A stretch of DNA of 27,311 nt, taken from positions 1-27,311 of the forward strand of contig JALRHE010000184.1 in assembly GCA_023253235.1 (NCBI GenBank). Direction: 5' to 3'. The notes under the pieces are model-generated. The model was not told the origin of the DNA. It ran no database searches and saw nothing but the letters and a program-made list of their open reading frames with translations. The DNA comes from Steroidobacteraceae bacterium. Its GTDB lineage: Bacteria > Pseudomonadota > Gammaproteobacteria > Steroidobacterales > Steroidobacteraceae. The first letter of the stretch is position 1. Each line of letters opens with the position of its first letter. This document shows, in pieces, positions 7,517 to 16,315 of this stretch. The position numbers and the translations under genes are program-made.

Positions 7517-10500
7517 ATGCCGACCCAACTTCCCAAGCGACGTCTCAACCTCATCGACCGGATCGTCAAGGCCGCCCAAGGTCAAGCCGATCGGATGCCG
7601 CTCGATATGCTGCGACGTTATTTCAGCGGTGTCGGGGAAGAAGATCTCGCCGCACGCGATGCGACTTACTTGGCCGGCATCGCCGGTTTGCACTACGGCC
7701 TCGCCGAGAAGCGACGCACCGACCAGACGCTGTTGAAGATCGTGCACGTGTCCGACTCGAGCAGCCTGGTACTCATCGCCACGGATGATCGGCCGTTCCT
7801 AGTCGAGTCTCTCGGAATCGCTTTTGCCGAAACGGGTGTTGCCGTGCGGATGCTCGTCCATCCCGTGCTGCACGTTAGACGAGATGGACGTGGTCGTTTG
7901 CAATCGACCCATGACGGGGCGCAGGAGCGCAGCCAAGCGGAATCCTGGCAGTTGTATGAAATTGACCGACTATGGGACAGCGAGTCGACCGCGCGCCTCG
8001 AATCGCGTCTGTATGCGGCGCTAGAGCATGTACAACTTGCCGTCACCGACTGGCTGGCCATGCGCGCCAAGGTTCGTCTAGCGATTGAGCAACTGACGAA
8101 AACCCCCTTGCGTGGCGAGCGCGCGCGGCAGCGCGACGAGGCGATCGCCCTGCTCAACTGGATGGAGGGAGCCCACTTCGTCTTCCTCGGCTATCAGTAT
8201 CAGCGTCTGACGCGCGGTGCCCACCGTGACCGTCTGCAAGCAGATCGACGCAGCGGGCTCGGCATTTTGCGCGCCGGCTCGGTGCAAACGGTCGCTACCG
8301 AGACCCTGCAAGGCGAACTACGCGATGCCATGCGCAGCAGCGACCCGTTGATCATCACGAAATCGGCTTTACGCTCCACGGTGCACCGCAGCGGTCATCT
8401 AGACCATTTGACCGTCAAAGATTTCGACACGCAGGGTCGCGTCCGCGGCGAACATCGCTTCCTGGGTCTGTGGACTGCTACCGCTTACTTCGCATCGCCC
8501 AACGATATCCCGGTCGTGCGTCGCAAAGTGTCAGAGGTCATCACTCGTTTCGGCCTCGACCCCCGCAGTCACGACGGCAAAGCCGTGCTTGCCGTACTGG
8601 AAACCTGGCCGCGCGACGAATTGTTCCAGTGCAGCCCTTCCGAACTTGTCGACTTCGTTCGTGGCGTCGTCAACCTCTACGATCGCCCGACCACGCGCGT
8701 CATGCTGCGTCATGACCCTCTAGGCCGTTTCTGGTCCTGCATGGCGTTTGTCCCTCGTGATCGCTACACCACCGAAGTCCGTCACCGCATCGAGGCGCTA
8801 TTGACGCGACACTGTGGTGGCAGTGATCTCGAATCGCAGGTTCAGATCGCCTTGTCCAATCATGCGCGCTTACACGTGATGATCCGGGGCGGGGTCGAGA
8901 AACTCTCAGGAGCACAAATTGCCGCTCTGGAGCGCGAAGTCGCCGACGCCGTTGCCACGTGGACGGATCACTTGCGCACGACCTTACAAGGCGCGCTCGC
9001 ACCGGCGGCGGCAGCACGACTCTTCCAGCGCTACGCAAACTTGTTCCCGTTGGCGTATCAAACAGCTGTTTCACCATCAACATCGCTGCAAGACATCAAC
9101 GCGATGGAGCACTTGGCGAACTCGAACGCCACGATGCACTGGCGCGTCCACCACCCCGAGCTTGATTCCCGGACGACACCAGCCCGTCTACATCTTCGTC
9201 TCGTACGACGAGGATCGAGTTTGCCGATCGCAGATCTGGTACCGATGTTCGAAAACTTCGGATTGCGTCTGTTGGGCGAGCAATCTTGGATCTTGGGTGA
9301 GACGAGCTCGCAGAAGATTGCCATCCAAGACTTCGAAATCGAACTGAAGGCCGACGCCCAGTTCCAAGTCGAGGCTGACGGCAATCGACTCCTCGAGGGC
9401 TTGCAGTCCGTTCGCGACGGGTTGATCGATAACGACGGGTTCAACCGCCTGTTGTTGTCGACTCCGCTCGATATCCGCCAAATCAACGTGCTGCGCGCCT
9501 GCTGTCGCTACCTGCTGCAAGCGGGCATCCCCTTCAGTCAACGCTACATGGAGCGCACGCTGGAGTCGAACGCGGCCGTCACCCACGATTTGTACCAACT
9601 CTTCGCAGTGCGTCACGATCCCAAGCTGCGCAAAGAGACACGCGAGAAAACCGAAGCGCAAATTCTCTCTCGGCTGGCGAAGCGACTCGACGGCATCGTG
9701 AATGCAGACGAGGATCGCATCCTACGAAGATTCCAGGCTGTCATCCTCGCCATCCTTCGCTGCAACTTCTTCCAGCGAGACCAAGACGGTCAGCATCGCC
9801 CGGTGCTGGCCTTCAAGCTCGATCCGAAGGTGATCCCCGACTTGCCGCTGCCGCGTCCACGTTACGAAATTTACGTGGTTGGTCCACGGGTCGAGGGCGT
9901 GCACCTACGCATGGGCGAGGTCGCCCGCGGTGGACTGCGTTGGTCGGACCGCCGCGAGGACTTCCGAACTGAAATCCTCGGCTTGATGAAGGCGCAGAAC
10001 GTCAAAAACACAGTCATCGTCCCGGTCGGTGCCAAAGGCGGCTTCGTTGCACGTCAGCTGCCGAGTGGGCCGCGCGACGCCATCCAGGCCGAAGGCATCG
10101 CGGCGTATCGCCAATACATCAACGCCTTGCTCGATCTGACGGACAATATCGTCGCCGGTCGCCTTGCACCGCCCGTGAATCTTCATCGCCGCGATGGTGA
10201 TGACCCTTATCTCGTCGTCGCCGCAGACAAGGGCACGGCGACGTTCTCGGATATCGCCAATTCAATCGCCGTAGAACGCGGTTTCTGGCTGGGTGACGCC
10301 TTCGCCTCAGGGGGGTCCGCCGGCTACGACCACAAAAAAATGGGGATCACCGCGCGCGGTGCGTGGGAGTGCGTCAAGCGACACTTCCGCGAGTTGGGTC
10401 GAGACATTCAGCGTGAGCCTTTCACGGTTGCTGGTGTCGGCGATATGTCCGGTGACGTCTTCGGTAACGGCATGCTGCTGTCGCAGCAGATCAAACTGGT

Positions 10501-12286
10501 CGCCGCATTCAACCATCAGCATATTTTCATTGATCCGAATCCCGATCCTGCCACCAGCTTTGCAGAGCGAGCGCGTCTATTCGCACTACCCCGCTCCTCT
10601 TGGACGGACTACAACTCCCGCCTGATCTCCAAGGGTGGCGGCATCTACGAGCGTAGCGCCAAATCGATTCCACTCAGCGCCGAAGCACGCTCGATGCTGC
10701 GTCTCGATGCGACGTCGGCAACGCCGAACGAGGTCATCCGCGCCGTTCTTCGTATGCCGGTCGATTTACTTTGGAATGGCGGAATCGGCACCTACGTCAA
10801 GGCGAGTGACGAACCTCAATCCGCTGCTGGCGATCGCAGCAACGATGCCGTGCGGGTCGACGGCCGCGAGGTACGCGCAAAAGTCGTGGGTGAAGGCGGC
10901 AATCTCGGCTGCACTCAACGCGGACGTGTCGAATACGCCCTCGCGGGCGGACGCATCAATACCGACTTCATCGACAATTCGGCTGGTGTGAACACCTCCG
11001 ACGTCGAGGTCAATCTCAAGATTTTGACCTCCGCCATCGAATCACGCGGTGCCTTGCGCCGAGCAGAGCGCGATCGTCTGCTCGCGCGCTTGACTCAGGA
11101 AGTCACGAAGCTCGTCCTTCGCAACAACTACTTGCAGAGCCAAGCGATATCGACACTCGAGCTGCAGTCAGCCGCGCGCCTACCGGAATTGCAGAGCCTG
11201 ATCAGGCACCTCGAACGCAAAGGCGAACTGGACCGTCAAGTCGAGAACCTACCGGACGACGAGGCACTGGCCGCACGTCGCAAACAAGGACTCGGCCTTA
11301 CGCGTCCCGAATTGGCCGTCGTGCTCGCCTACTCGAAGATCTCGCTCTATCGTCAATTGATCGACACCGATTTGCCGGACGACAGCTACTTCGCCCAGGA
11401 AGTGGAACGATACTTCCCATCGGCCGTGACACAACGCTTCAGCAAGGACGTTCGGCGCCACCAACTCAGAAGAGAGATCGTCACCACGGCCGTGACCAAC
11501 AGCCTAGTCAATCGCATGGGACCGAGTTTTGTCATGCGAGCGTGCGAGGAAACCGGTGCCTCGGCAGCCGACGTCGCTCGCGCCTACAGTATCGCTCGTG
11601 AGTTGTTGCAAGCGCGCGAAGTGTGGAGTGACATCGAAGCGCTCGACAATCGTATCCCGAGCGACGCGCAATACGCGGCTTACGCGGACACCGCCAGAAC
11701 CCTGCGTCATGCCACGATGTGGTTGCTACGACGTCAAAGTAAATTAGTCGTGGCCGACACGGTGTCCGAGTTGAGCACTCCGGTACGCACCTATCAGCAG
11801 ATCGTCCAACGCACTCTCAGCGGCGATCTCAAGCGCGAGTTCAGATCGACGGAGCAGCGTTACCTCGACGCAGGCCTGCCCGCAGCACTCGCGACTCGCT
11901 TGGCAGGCGGTATCTCGCGCGATGCCGCTTTCGATGTGGCCGAGCTCGCCAAACTGCAGAAGCGCCCTGTCGCTGCGGTTGCGGCCGATTGGTTTTCGAT
12001 CGGCGAGAAACTAAAGCTCGATTGGCTGGGATCGCGAATCGACCGCCTGGTCGTGGATGGACCACTGCAGGCAATCGCACGCTCCGGACTACGCGAGGCC
12101 GTACGCAAACTGCAACGCTCGATCGTCACGGCGGTCGCGAAGCAAGACTACACGCGATGGTCGGCTAGCCGACGGGAAGCGCTGACACGCTGGGAACGGA
12201 CGCTTGCGGACGTGTCGGCAGGTGGCTCGAGCGACTTCGCCGCCTTGTCGGTGTGTGTCGACAGCTTGCGCAGCCTCACCGACTAA
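7517..12286 (+). CDS. gdhB: NAD-dependent glutamate dehydrogenase, large 180-kDa type
   Basis: Oxidatively deaminates L-glutamate to 2-oxoglutarate and ammonia with NAD. The 1589 residues match the usual 1600-residue length of the large bacterial class. A long N-terminal regulatory region (about 1-700, with ACT-like segments such as TDDRPFLVESLGIAF) precedes the catalytic core. Core motifs are ARGGLRWSDRREDFRTE (near 805), VPVGAKGGFV with the substrate-region lysine (near 836), GYDHKKMGITARGAWE, GVGDMSGDVFGNG (near 973), LLWNGGIGTYVK (near 1085) and EGGNLGCTQRGRVEYA (near 1125). The start is 1 nt after the marR stop, so it is translationally coupled. Its place in a tyrosine operon makes sense because transamination of tyrosine yields glutamate. 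No terminator is seen in the 25 bp before the convergent gene that follows. Confidence 0.96.
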   Translation: MPTQLPKRRLNLIDRIVKAAQGQADRMPLDMLRRYFSGVGEEDLAARDATYLAGIAGLHYGLAEKRRTDQTLLKIVHVSDSSSLVLIATDDRPFLVESLGIAFAETGVAVRMLVHPVLHVRRDGRGRLQSTHDGAQERSQAESWQLYEIDRLWDSESTARLESRLYAALEHVQLAVTDWLAMRAKVRLAIEQLTKTPLRGERARQRDEAIALLNWMEGAHFVFLGYQYQRLTRGAHRDRLQADRRSGLGILRAGSVQTVATETLQGELRDAMRSSDPLIITKSALRSTVHRSGHLDHLTVKDFDTQGRVRGEHRFLGLWTATAYFASPNDIPVVRRKVSEVITRFGLDPRSHDGKAVLAVLETWPRDELFQCSPSELVDFVRGVVNLYDRPTTRVMLRHDPLGRFWSCMAFVPRDRYTTEVRHRIEALLTRHCGGSDLESQVQIALSNHARLHVMIRGGVEKLSGAQIAALEREVADAVATWTDHLRTTLQGALAPAAAARLFQRYANLFPLAYQTAVSPSTSLQDINAMEHLANSNATMHWRVHHPELDSRTTPARLHLRLVRRGSSLPIADLVPMFENFGLRLLGEQSWILGETSSQKIAIQDFEIELKADAQFQVEADGNRLLEGLQSVRDGLIDNDGFNRLLLSTPLDIRQINVLRACCRYLLQAGIPFSQRYMERTLESNAAVTHDLYQLFAVRHDPKLRKETREKTEAQILSRLAKRLDGIVNADEDRILRRFQAVILAILRCNFFQRDQDGQHRPVLAFKLDPKVIPDLPLPRPRYEIYVVGPRVEGVHLRMGEVARGGLRWSDRREDFRTEILGLMKAQNVKNTVIVPVGAKGGFVARQLPSGPRDAIQAEGIAAYRQYINALLDLTDNIVAGRLAPPVNLHRRDGDDPYLVVAADKGTATFSDIANSIAVERGFWLGDAFASGGSAGYDHKKMGITARGAWECVKRHFRELGRDIQREPFTVAGVGDMSGDVFGNGMLLSQQIKLVAAFNHQHIFIDPNPDPATSFAERARLFALPRSSWTDYNSRLISKGGGIYERSAKSIPLSAEARSMLRLDATSATPNEVIRAVLRMPVDLLWNGGIGTYVKASDEPQSAAGDRSNDAVRVDGREVRAKVVGEGGNLGCTQRGRVEYALAGGRINTDFIDNSAGVNTSDVEVNLKILTSAIESRGALRRAERDRLLARLTQEVTKLVLRNNYLQSQAISTLELQSAARLPELQSLIRHLERKGELDRQVENLPDDEALAARRKQGLGLTRPELAVVLAYSKISLYRQLIDTDLPDDSYFAQEVERYFPSAVTQRFSKDVRRHQLRREIVTTAVTNSLVNRMGPSFVMRACEETGASAADVARAYSIARELLQAREVWSDIEALDNRIPSDAQYAAYADTARTLRHATMWLLRRQSKLVVADTVSELSTPVRTYQQIVQRTLSGDLKREFRSTEQRYLDAGLPAALATRLAGGISRDAAFDVAELAKLQKRPVAAVAADWFSIGEKLKLDWLGSRIDRLVVDGPLQAIARSGLREAVRKLQRSIVTAVAKQDYTRWSASRREALTRWERTLADVSAGGSSDFAALSVCVDSLRSLTD

Positions 12287-12311
12287 GCGGCTCCACTGGT
12301 GTCGCGATTGG

Positions 12312-13238
12312 TTAACTGTCGCGATGGGTCTTCGTATGCATCGGCGTGCGGGCAGCTAACCACGCTGCCGCCACGATGCCGATGGCCAACGCCGACAGTT
12401 GCCAAGCGTAGTCCTCGGGGTGCTCCCAGAACTCGGTGAACCAGTGCCAGCGACCGCCGAGTTCGACGGCATTCCAGGCAATGATCGCCGTTGGAATTCC
12501 GTAGCGTATCGCGGTCGTCACGCGCCAAAACAACATCAGCCGACGGAATAGATAAACCGCCCAGACGACGTTGAGGAAAAACACGGCGTAAGTCACCGGA
12601 TGACGGTCACCCACGAAGTCCTTGTGATACAGAAACAGCAGAACCAGATAGAAAAACCAGATCACGTAGACGGTCTCGAGCGCCGTGATCGCGGCAAAAT
12701 TGCGCTCGTGATGCGGATTGGGTTTGCCGGTCTTCAGTTTGAGATGGCGTTGAAACCAAATAAAGAAATTGCACTTAGTTTCTTTGTTGAAAAGAAAGTA
12801 GACCAGTGTCGACCCCAGCACACCGATCGACGACATCATCACCAGATACTCGGCCTTCGTCGCAATGACACCGGGTTTGAAGGGATCCATCAAATCGGGA
12901 ACACCGAGATCCTCACCCGACCAAACGAACGCGAATTCCACCCAGCCCGTCCACAAGAAGGTACCCGCCCAAAATCCGTACCACGTCGCCGACACCTCGT
13001 TGGGATGGCGCATGCCTAGCCAAAGCAAGAAGGCTCCCAATGCCCCGAGGGCGAAAGCCGACTCGAACACATAACCGGGGCCAGGCCAGATCTCCTCCAT
13101 CATGATCATCACGGTGTGGCCGAGCGCCTGCACCACGAAGACGATCAAAAATGCCATCAAGCCGATGTAGGGTGGCCGATGGAGCCAGTTCTTCAAACCC
13201 CCGGTACCCGAAGTCGTAGACTCGAGATTCGCGCTCAT
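12312..13238 (-). CDS. Polytopic membrane protein of unknown function, about 8 TM segments
   Basis: I do not recognise this 308-residue protein. Hydrophobic segments lie near residues 25-47, 56-78, 84-105, 128-150, 186-208, 217-238, 243-262 and 279-298. Cytoplasmic-type basic stretches occur around 165-180 (RHLKLKTGKPNPHHER). Several polar or charged residues in or beside membrane segments stand out, including GHTVMIMMEEIW (40s), the Glu in TGWVEFAFVW, ALETVYVIWFF, and an aromatic, His-rich loop ELGGRWHWFTEFWEHPEDY (260s-270s). These could bind a metal or proton, but nothing proves it. A strong Shine-Dalgarno (GGGAG, 13249-13245) lies 6 nt before the ATG. It stands alone, convergent with the glutamate dehydrogenase and divergent from gpmA. 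The 141 bp between it and gpmA show no convincing promoter to me. Confidence 0.85.
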   Translation of the reverse strand: MSANLESTTSGTGGLKNWLHRPPYIGLMAFLIVFVVQALGHTVMIMMEEIWPGPGYVFESAFALGALGAFLLWLGMRHPNEVSATWYGFWAGTFLWTGWVEFAFVWSGEDLGVPDLMDPFKPGVIATKAEYLVMMSSIGVLGSTLVYFLFNKETKCNFFIWFQRHLKLKTGKPNPHHERNFAAITALETVYVIWFFYLVLLFLYHKDFVGDRHPVTYAVFFLNVVWAVYLFRRLMLFWRVTTAIRYGIPTAIIAWNAVELGGRWHWFTEFWEHPEDYAWQLSALAIGIVAAAWLAARTPMHTKTHRDS

Positions 13239-13379
13239 GTTTTTCTCCCGCGATCTGACGCCGCGATGTGATCCCCGTCGCGTTCGAGTCTATGCCCGGG
13301 CAACGGACGAGAACAACAGACCCCTGTGCTAGCATCTGCGCCCTCGATTCCACCCCAAACTCGCGGGAGTACGGCAGAA

Positions 13380-14129
13380 ATGGCGGGAAAACTGGTCCTC
13401 GTACGTCACGGTCAAAGCATCTGGAACGTGGAGAATCTGTTCACTGGTTGGACGGACGTCGATCTCTCGCCCCAAGGACGTATCGAGGCAGCCAATGCCG
13501 GCCGTGAAATCCAGAAGGCAGGCATCGATGTCGACGTCGCCTACACCTCCGTTCTCAAGCGAGCGATTCGCACGCTTTGGATCGTGCTCGACGAGATGGA
13601 TCGGATGTGGGTGCCGATCGAAACGAACTGGCGTCTGAACGAGCGCCACTACGGCGCCTTGCAAGGTCTCAACAAGGCACAGACCGTGGCTGAACACGGC
13701 GAAGCACAGGTGAAAATCTGGCGCCGCAGCTACGACATCCCACCGCCGCCGCTATCGGTCGACGACCCGAGACATCCGCGTTTCGATGGTCGCTATGCGG
13801 GAATCGACCCCGCCCTGCTGCCGGCGACCGAGTCGCTCAAAGATACCTTGGCTCGCGTGAAGCCATTGTGGGACAACGGCATCGCACCGCAACTGCGCGC
13901 GGGCAAGAATGTGTTGGTGACGGCGCACGGCAACAGCTTACGTGCCATGGTCAAAATGCTCGACAACGTTCCCGAGCAAGAAATCGTCGAGCTCAACATT
14001 CCGACGGGCGTGCCTTTACTGTATGACCTCGATGCTCAATTGCAGCCACGTAGTCGCCGCTATCTTGGCGACCAGGCCGCGATCGAAGCTGCTGCCGAAG
14101 CCGTGAAACGGCAGACGGAAAAGCGTTAA
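13380..14129 (+). CDS. gpmA: 2,3-bisphosphoglycerate-dependent phosphoglycerate mutase
   Basis: Cytosolic glycolytic enzyme interconverting 3- and 2-phosphoglycerate. The 249 residues, like the E. coli enzyme, start MAGKLVLVRHGQSIWN with the phosphorylated His near residue 10. They continue with NLFTGWTDVDLSPQG, the acid/base Glu in LNERHYGALQG (near 87), YDIPPPPL, and the second catalytic His in VTAHGNSLRAM (near 182). The C-terminal tail QAAIEAAAEAVKRQ is typical. The chosen ATG follows GGGAG 11 nt upstream; a GTG at 13326 would add 18 unconserved residues. It is a single-gene unit whose TAA stop overlaps the stop of the convergent rraB-like gene. Confidence 0.97.
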   Translation: MAGKLVLVRHGQSIWNVENLFTGWTDVDLSPQGRIEAANAGREIQKAGIDVDVAYTSVLKRAIRTLWIVLDEMDRMWVPIETNWRLNERHYGALQGLNKAQTVAEHGEAQVKIWRRSYDIPPPPLSVDDPRHPRFDGRYAGIDPALLPATESLKDTLARVKPLWDNGIAPQLRAGKNVLVTAHGNSLRAMVKMLDNVPEQEIVELNIPTGVPLLYDLDAQLQPRSRRYLGDQAAIEAAAEAVKRQTEKR

Positions 14130-14533
14130 GCCTTGCCCGGCGCCCAACCGTCGTAACGACCGCCCGACGCTTCCGCCAATTCGCGCAAGCGCTGCGAGGC
14201 GGCGCGGATCACCGGCACATGCAGGTGCATCGCCTTAACCGCATGGACGCTGACCGGATGCGCACCGCCCTCGGCTGATTCGCGCATCTCGATGGTGTAG
14301 CCCTCGGCTTCCAACTGACCCGCCACCGTTTGGGCGGCTTCCAGGGTGGGCATGGCAATGAAAAAATCGATTGGCAGAGGCTGGAAGGGATCGATGCCGC
14401 CGCGACGAAGTCGCTCGATCAGTTTGGCATCCCAATCATCTGCTCGATGGGTCGCCGTCCGGCGCACCTGATAAACGATGCGAGCCACCGCGATGCTTGC
14501 GGCAGCCACCAGAAACAGAACGAACCAATCCAC
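14126..14533 (-). CDS. Membrane-anchored RraB-like (RNase E regulator B domain) protein
   Basis: A 135-residue protein with one N-terminal membrane helix (WFVLFLVAAASIAVARIVY, about 3-21), a basic linker, and an RraB-type domain. The domain shows DFFIAMPTLEAAQTVAGQL, a short variable region and a C-terminal ASGGRYDGWAP that matches the DYDGW ending of RraB. In E. coli, soluble RraB binds the C-terminal half of RNase E and limits its activity; here the domain would be held at the inner membrane, where RNase E also sits. Inhibition of RNase E is inferred from family only. GTG start, 12 nt after the ferredoxin stop, so the two are probably cotranscribed. The stop overlaps that of gpmA. Confidence 0.75.
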   Translation of the reverse strand: MDWFVLFLVAAASIAVARIVYQVRRTATHRADDWDAKLIERLRRGGIDPFQPLPIDFFIAMPTLEAAQTVAGQLEAEGYTIEMRESAEGGAHPVSVHAVKAMHLHVPVIRAASQRLRELAEASGGRYDGWAPGKA

Positions 14534-14545
14534 CGCGAGCGCCCG

Positions 14546-14860
14546 TCACTCGTCCGGTGCGATGGTGACACGCAGCCCGTCGAGCGCGTCGGTCATATCG
14601 ATCTGACACGAGAGGCGGGAGCCTTCCTTGTGATGCGCCAACTCCTCGATCAATTCACGCTCATCCGACATCGGTGCGGGAATCTTGGCCGCCCAGGACG
14701 GATCGATATAGACGTGGCAAGTCGCGCAGGAGCACATGCCACCGCAGATCGCCGAAATGCCGTACTCGAGTTCGCGCAGCGTTTCCATCAATTTGACACC
14801 GGCTCGAGCGGGAACGTCGTGCTCCACACCGTCGCGGTCGATGACCTTCAAAGTAGGCAT
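14546..14860 (-). CDS. 2Fe-2S ferredoxin, adrenodoxin/putidaredoxin type
   Basis: Small electron carrier of 104 residues. Cluster ligands are Cys39, Cys45, Cys48 (C-x5-C-x2-C in ICGGMCSCATCHVYI) and Cys85 (SRLSCQID), with an extra Cys43 inside the loop. The acidic MSDERELIEEL helix after the cluster is typical of adrenodoxin-type ferredoxins, which serve P450s, ring oxygenases or Fe-S assembly. The partner is not in this window: no ferredoxin reductase, P450 or isc gene is nearby. An AGGA sequence lies upstream of the ATG. The gene follows thiK by 43 bp on the same strand and could be the fourth gene of that transcript, though nothing links it to thiamine use. Confidence 0.93.
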   Translation of the reverse strand: MPTLKVIDRDGVEHDVPARAGVKLMETLRELEYGISAICGGMCSCATCHVYIDPSWAAKIPAPMSDERELIEELAHHKEGSRLSCQIDMTDALDGLRVTIAPDE

Positions 14861-14903
14861 TCGCTCATCCTGTGTTCGCTTTGAAACTGAGTGCCTAGTT
14901 TGC

Positions 14904-15734
14904 CTAGGCGTGGGACGCGTTTCCAGCGGAATGCGACGCTAGTGCCATCCAAACCCCGTCCAAGATGCGGCGAGCCTCGACCCACCAACTCAAGCGTCGC
15001 ACTCGCTCTGCATGCCCAAGACAACCTAGAGCGTCGAAAACATCCTCCGGCCACCAATCCGGGCGCGGCGCGGTCGCGTTCTGCGCCACCTGCCACTCCG
15101 CCTGCAAGACCGACGACGCGGTCAACAAACCCGCCAAGTCCTCTAGAGGGTGCCCTGCGTGCGCATACTCCCAGTCGATACAGATCAAGCGCCCATCCGC
15201 TCGGCGCAGCACATTGCCCGAGTGCAGATCGCCGTGTACCAGGCACGGGCGGAACCGCGATACCACGCCCTCCTGTGGCGCACTCTTTTCTGACTGAGTC
15301 CGAAGCGCGTGCCATCGAGGTTGCCAAGTCAGCCCTGCGTTCGAGTCGATCTGACTCAGCCTATCGAGCAACTCCTCGATGCGACCGCACACATCGAGCC
15401 TTGGAACGTCCGCCGCATCGAGACTGCGTAGCTGATCGAGCAGCGTCACGAGCACCGATCTCGATGAGGACGCAACCAGCTCGTCTACGACGAGAGGCGC
15501 ACCGTCCACCCACTCGATCTCCATCCAGCGCGACGCCCAATCCAGATTAGTGATCTGTGGGGCGATACCGACTCGACTCGCCAAACGATGCGCGGCTAAC
15601 TCTGCATCGCGACTGGCACCCAACCACGACGCTCGATCTGCACTGCTCCAGTGCCGACGAACGACACGCTGATCCTGACCCTGCCGAAACTCGATACGGT
15701 TACCCGTGAGCGAGCGAGGTGTCGACGCACTCAT
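14904..15734 (-). CDS. thiK: ThiK-like thiamine kinase (choline/aminoglycoside kinase fold)
   Basis: Likely phosphorylates imported thiamine to thiamine monophosphate with ATP, trapping it in the cytoplasm. The 276 residues, close to E. coli ThiK in size, show the catalytic loop LVHGDLHSGNVL (Asp169) and the metal-binding Asp187 in ICIDWEYAHAGHPLEDLA, both diagnostic of the choline kinase/APH superfamily. The family is promiscuous; thiamine specificity is inferred from its ATGA coupling to a PnuC-type transporter and from the TPP riboswitch that heads the operon. The ATG at 15734 is chosen because it overlaps the pnuT stop and begins the conserved protein; the open frame upstream is the transporter gene in another frame. 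Confidence 0.85.
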   Translation of the reverse strand: MSASTPRSLTGNRIEFRQGQDQRVVRRHWSSADRASWLGASRDAELAAHRLASRVGIAPQITNLDWASRWMEIEWVDGAPLVVDELVASSSRSVLVTLLDQLRSLDAADVPRLDVCGRIEELLDRLSQIDSNAGLTWQPRWHALRTQSEKSAPQEGVVSRFRPCLVHGDLHSGNVLRRADGRLICIDWEYAHAGHPLEDLAGLLTASSVLQAEWQVAQNATAPRPDWWPEDVFDALGCLGHAERVRRLSWWVEARRILDGVWMALASHSAGNASHA

Positions 15735-16315
15735 CGGCGCTGTAGCCACCAGCTGCGCAGACCAACAACGGCGATGACGAAATAAATCGAATACAGCATC
15801 GCAACGAACATCAAACCCTGCGCCGAATACATGTAGAACGACAACGCATCGACGAGTAGCCAATAAAGCCAGTTCTCGAGGATCGCTCGGGCGGTCATCC
15901 ACGTGGCGAGCAGACTGAGACCGGTGACCACCACATCGAGATGTGGCCACGCCGCTGCGGTGTGCTGCTGCAAGAGCGGCGCACCGAACCAGACCAAGGC
16001 GGCGATGACGAGCCACGCGACGAGGTGCCGCCTCCAGCCCCACATCGTCACGGCGATGACCGTCTCACCCGGTGCCACCTTCGACCAGTGCCAAAAACCG
16101 TAGACGGCCATCAACACGTAAACGGCCTGTAACACCGCCTGCAGCGGCAAGGCTGCGCCCGCGGCCAACCATACCAACACAGCAGACGAGGCGGCACCAA
16201 ACACCCAGGCCCAGCGGATGCGTTTTACAGCAAGAATGGCATAGACGACGCCGCAGACCAGTGCCACGTGCTCAGCCCAATGCGTCGCGAGTAGTTGATC
16301 GAGCCAGCTTTGCAC
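15731..16315 (-). CDS. pnuT: PnuC-family transporter, probable thiamine carrier PnuT
   Basis: Inner-membrane facilitator of 194 residues with about seven hydrophobic segments. The PnuC signature N-W-x-x-W-x-x-x-D is present as Asn148, Trp149, Trp152 and Asp156 in ENWLYWLLVDALSFYMYSAQ. PnuC itself carries nicotinamide riboside; PnuT paralogues carry thiamine and are found beneath TPP riboswitches, as here. The GTG start follows the receptor TAA stop with no intervening base, and the stop overlaps the thiK start as ATGA, so the three genes are tightly coupled. Uptake would be driven by phosphorylation by the neighbouring kinase. Family is secure, substrate strongly supported by context. Confidence 0.9.
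   Translation of the reverse strand: MQSWLDQLLATHWAEHVALVCGVVYAILAVKRIRWAWVFGAASSAVLVWLAAGAALPLQAVLQAVYVLMAVYGFWHWSKVAPGETVIAVTMWGWRRHLVAWLVIAALVWFGAPLLQQHTAAAWPHLDVVVTGLSLLATWMTARAILENWLYWLLVDALSFYMYSAQGLMFVAMLYSIYFVIAVVGLRSWWLQRR

Noticed and set aside
12287..12345. Repeated TCGCGAT around 12302-12326 as a terminator for the glutamate dehydrogenase gene
   Set aside because: It is a direct, not inverted, repeat and lacks a T-tract.
14891..14910. CCTAG-TTTGC-CTAGG inverted repeat, also a TGCCTAG direct repeat, at the thiK stop
   Set aside because: Short stem without a T-tract; not a convincing terminator or operator.
15735..16043. Upstream extension of the thiK frame
   Set aside because: It overlaps pnuT in another frame and encodes Arg-rich sequence; the ATGA start at 15734 fits the operon better.
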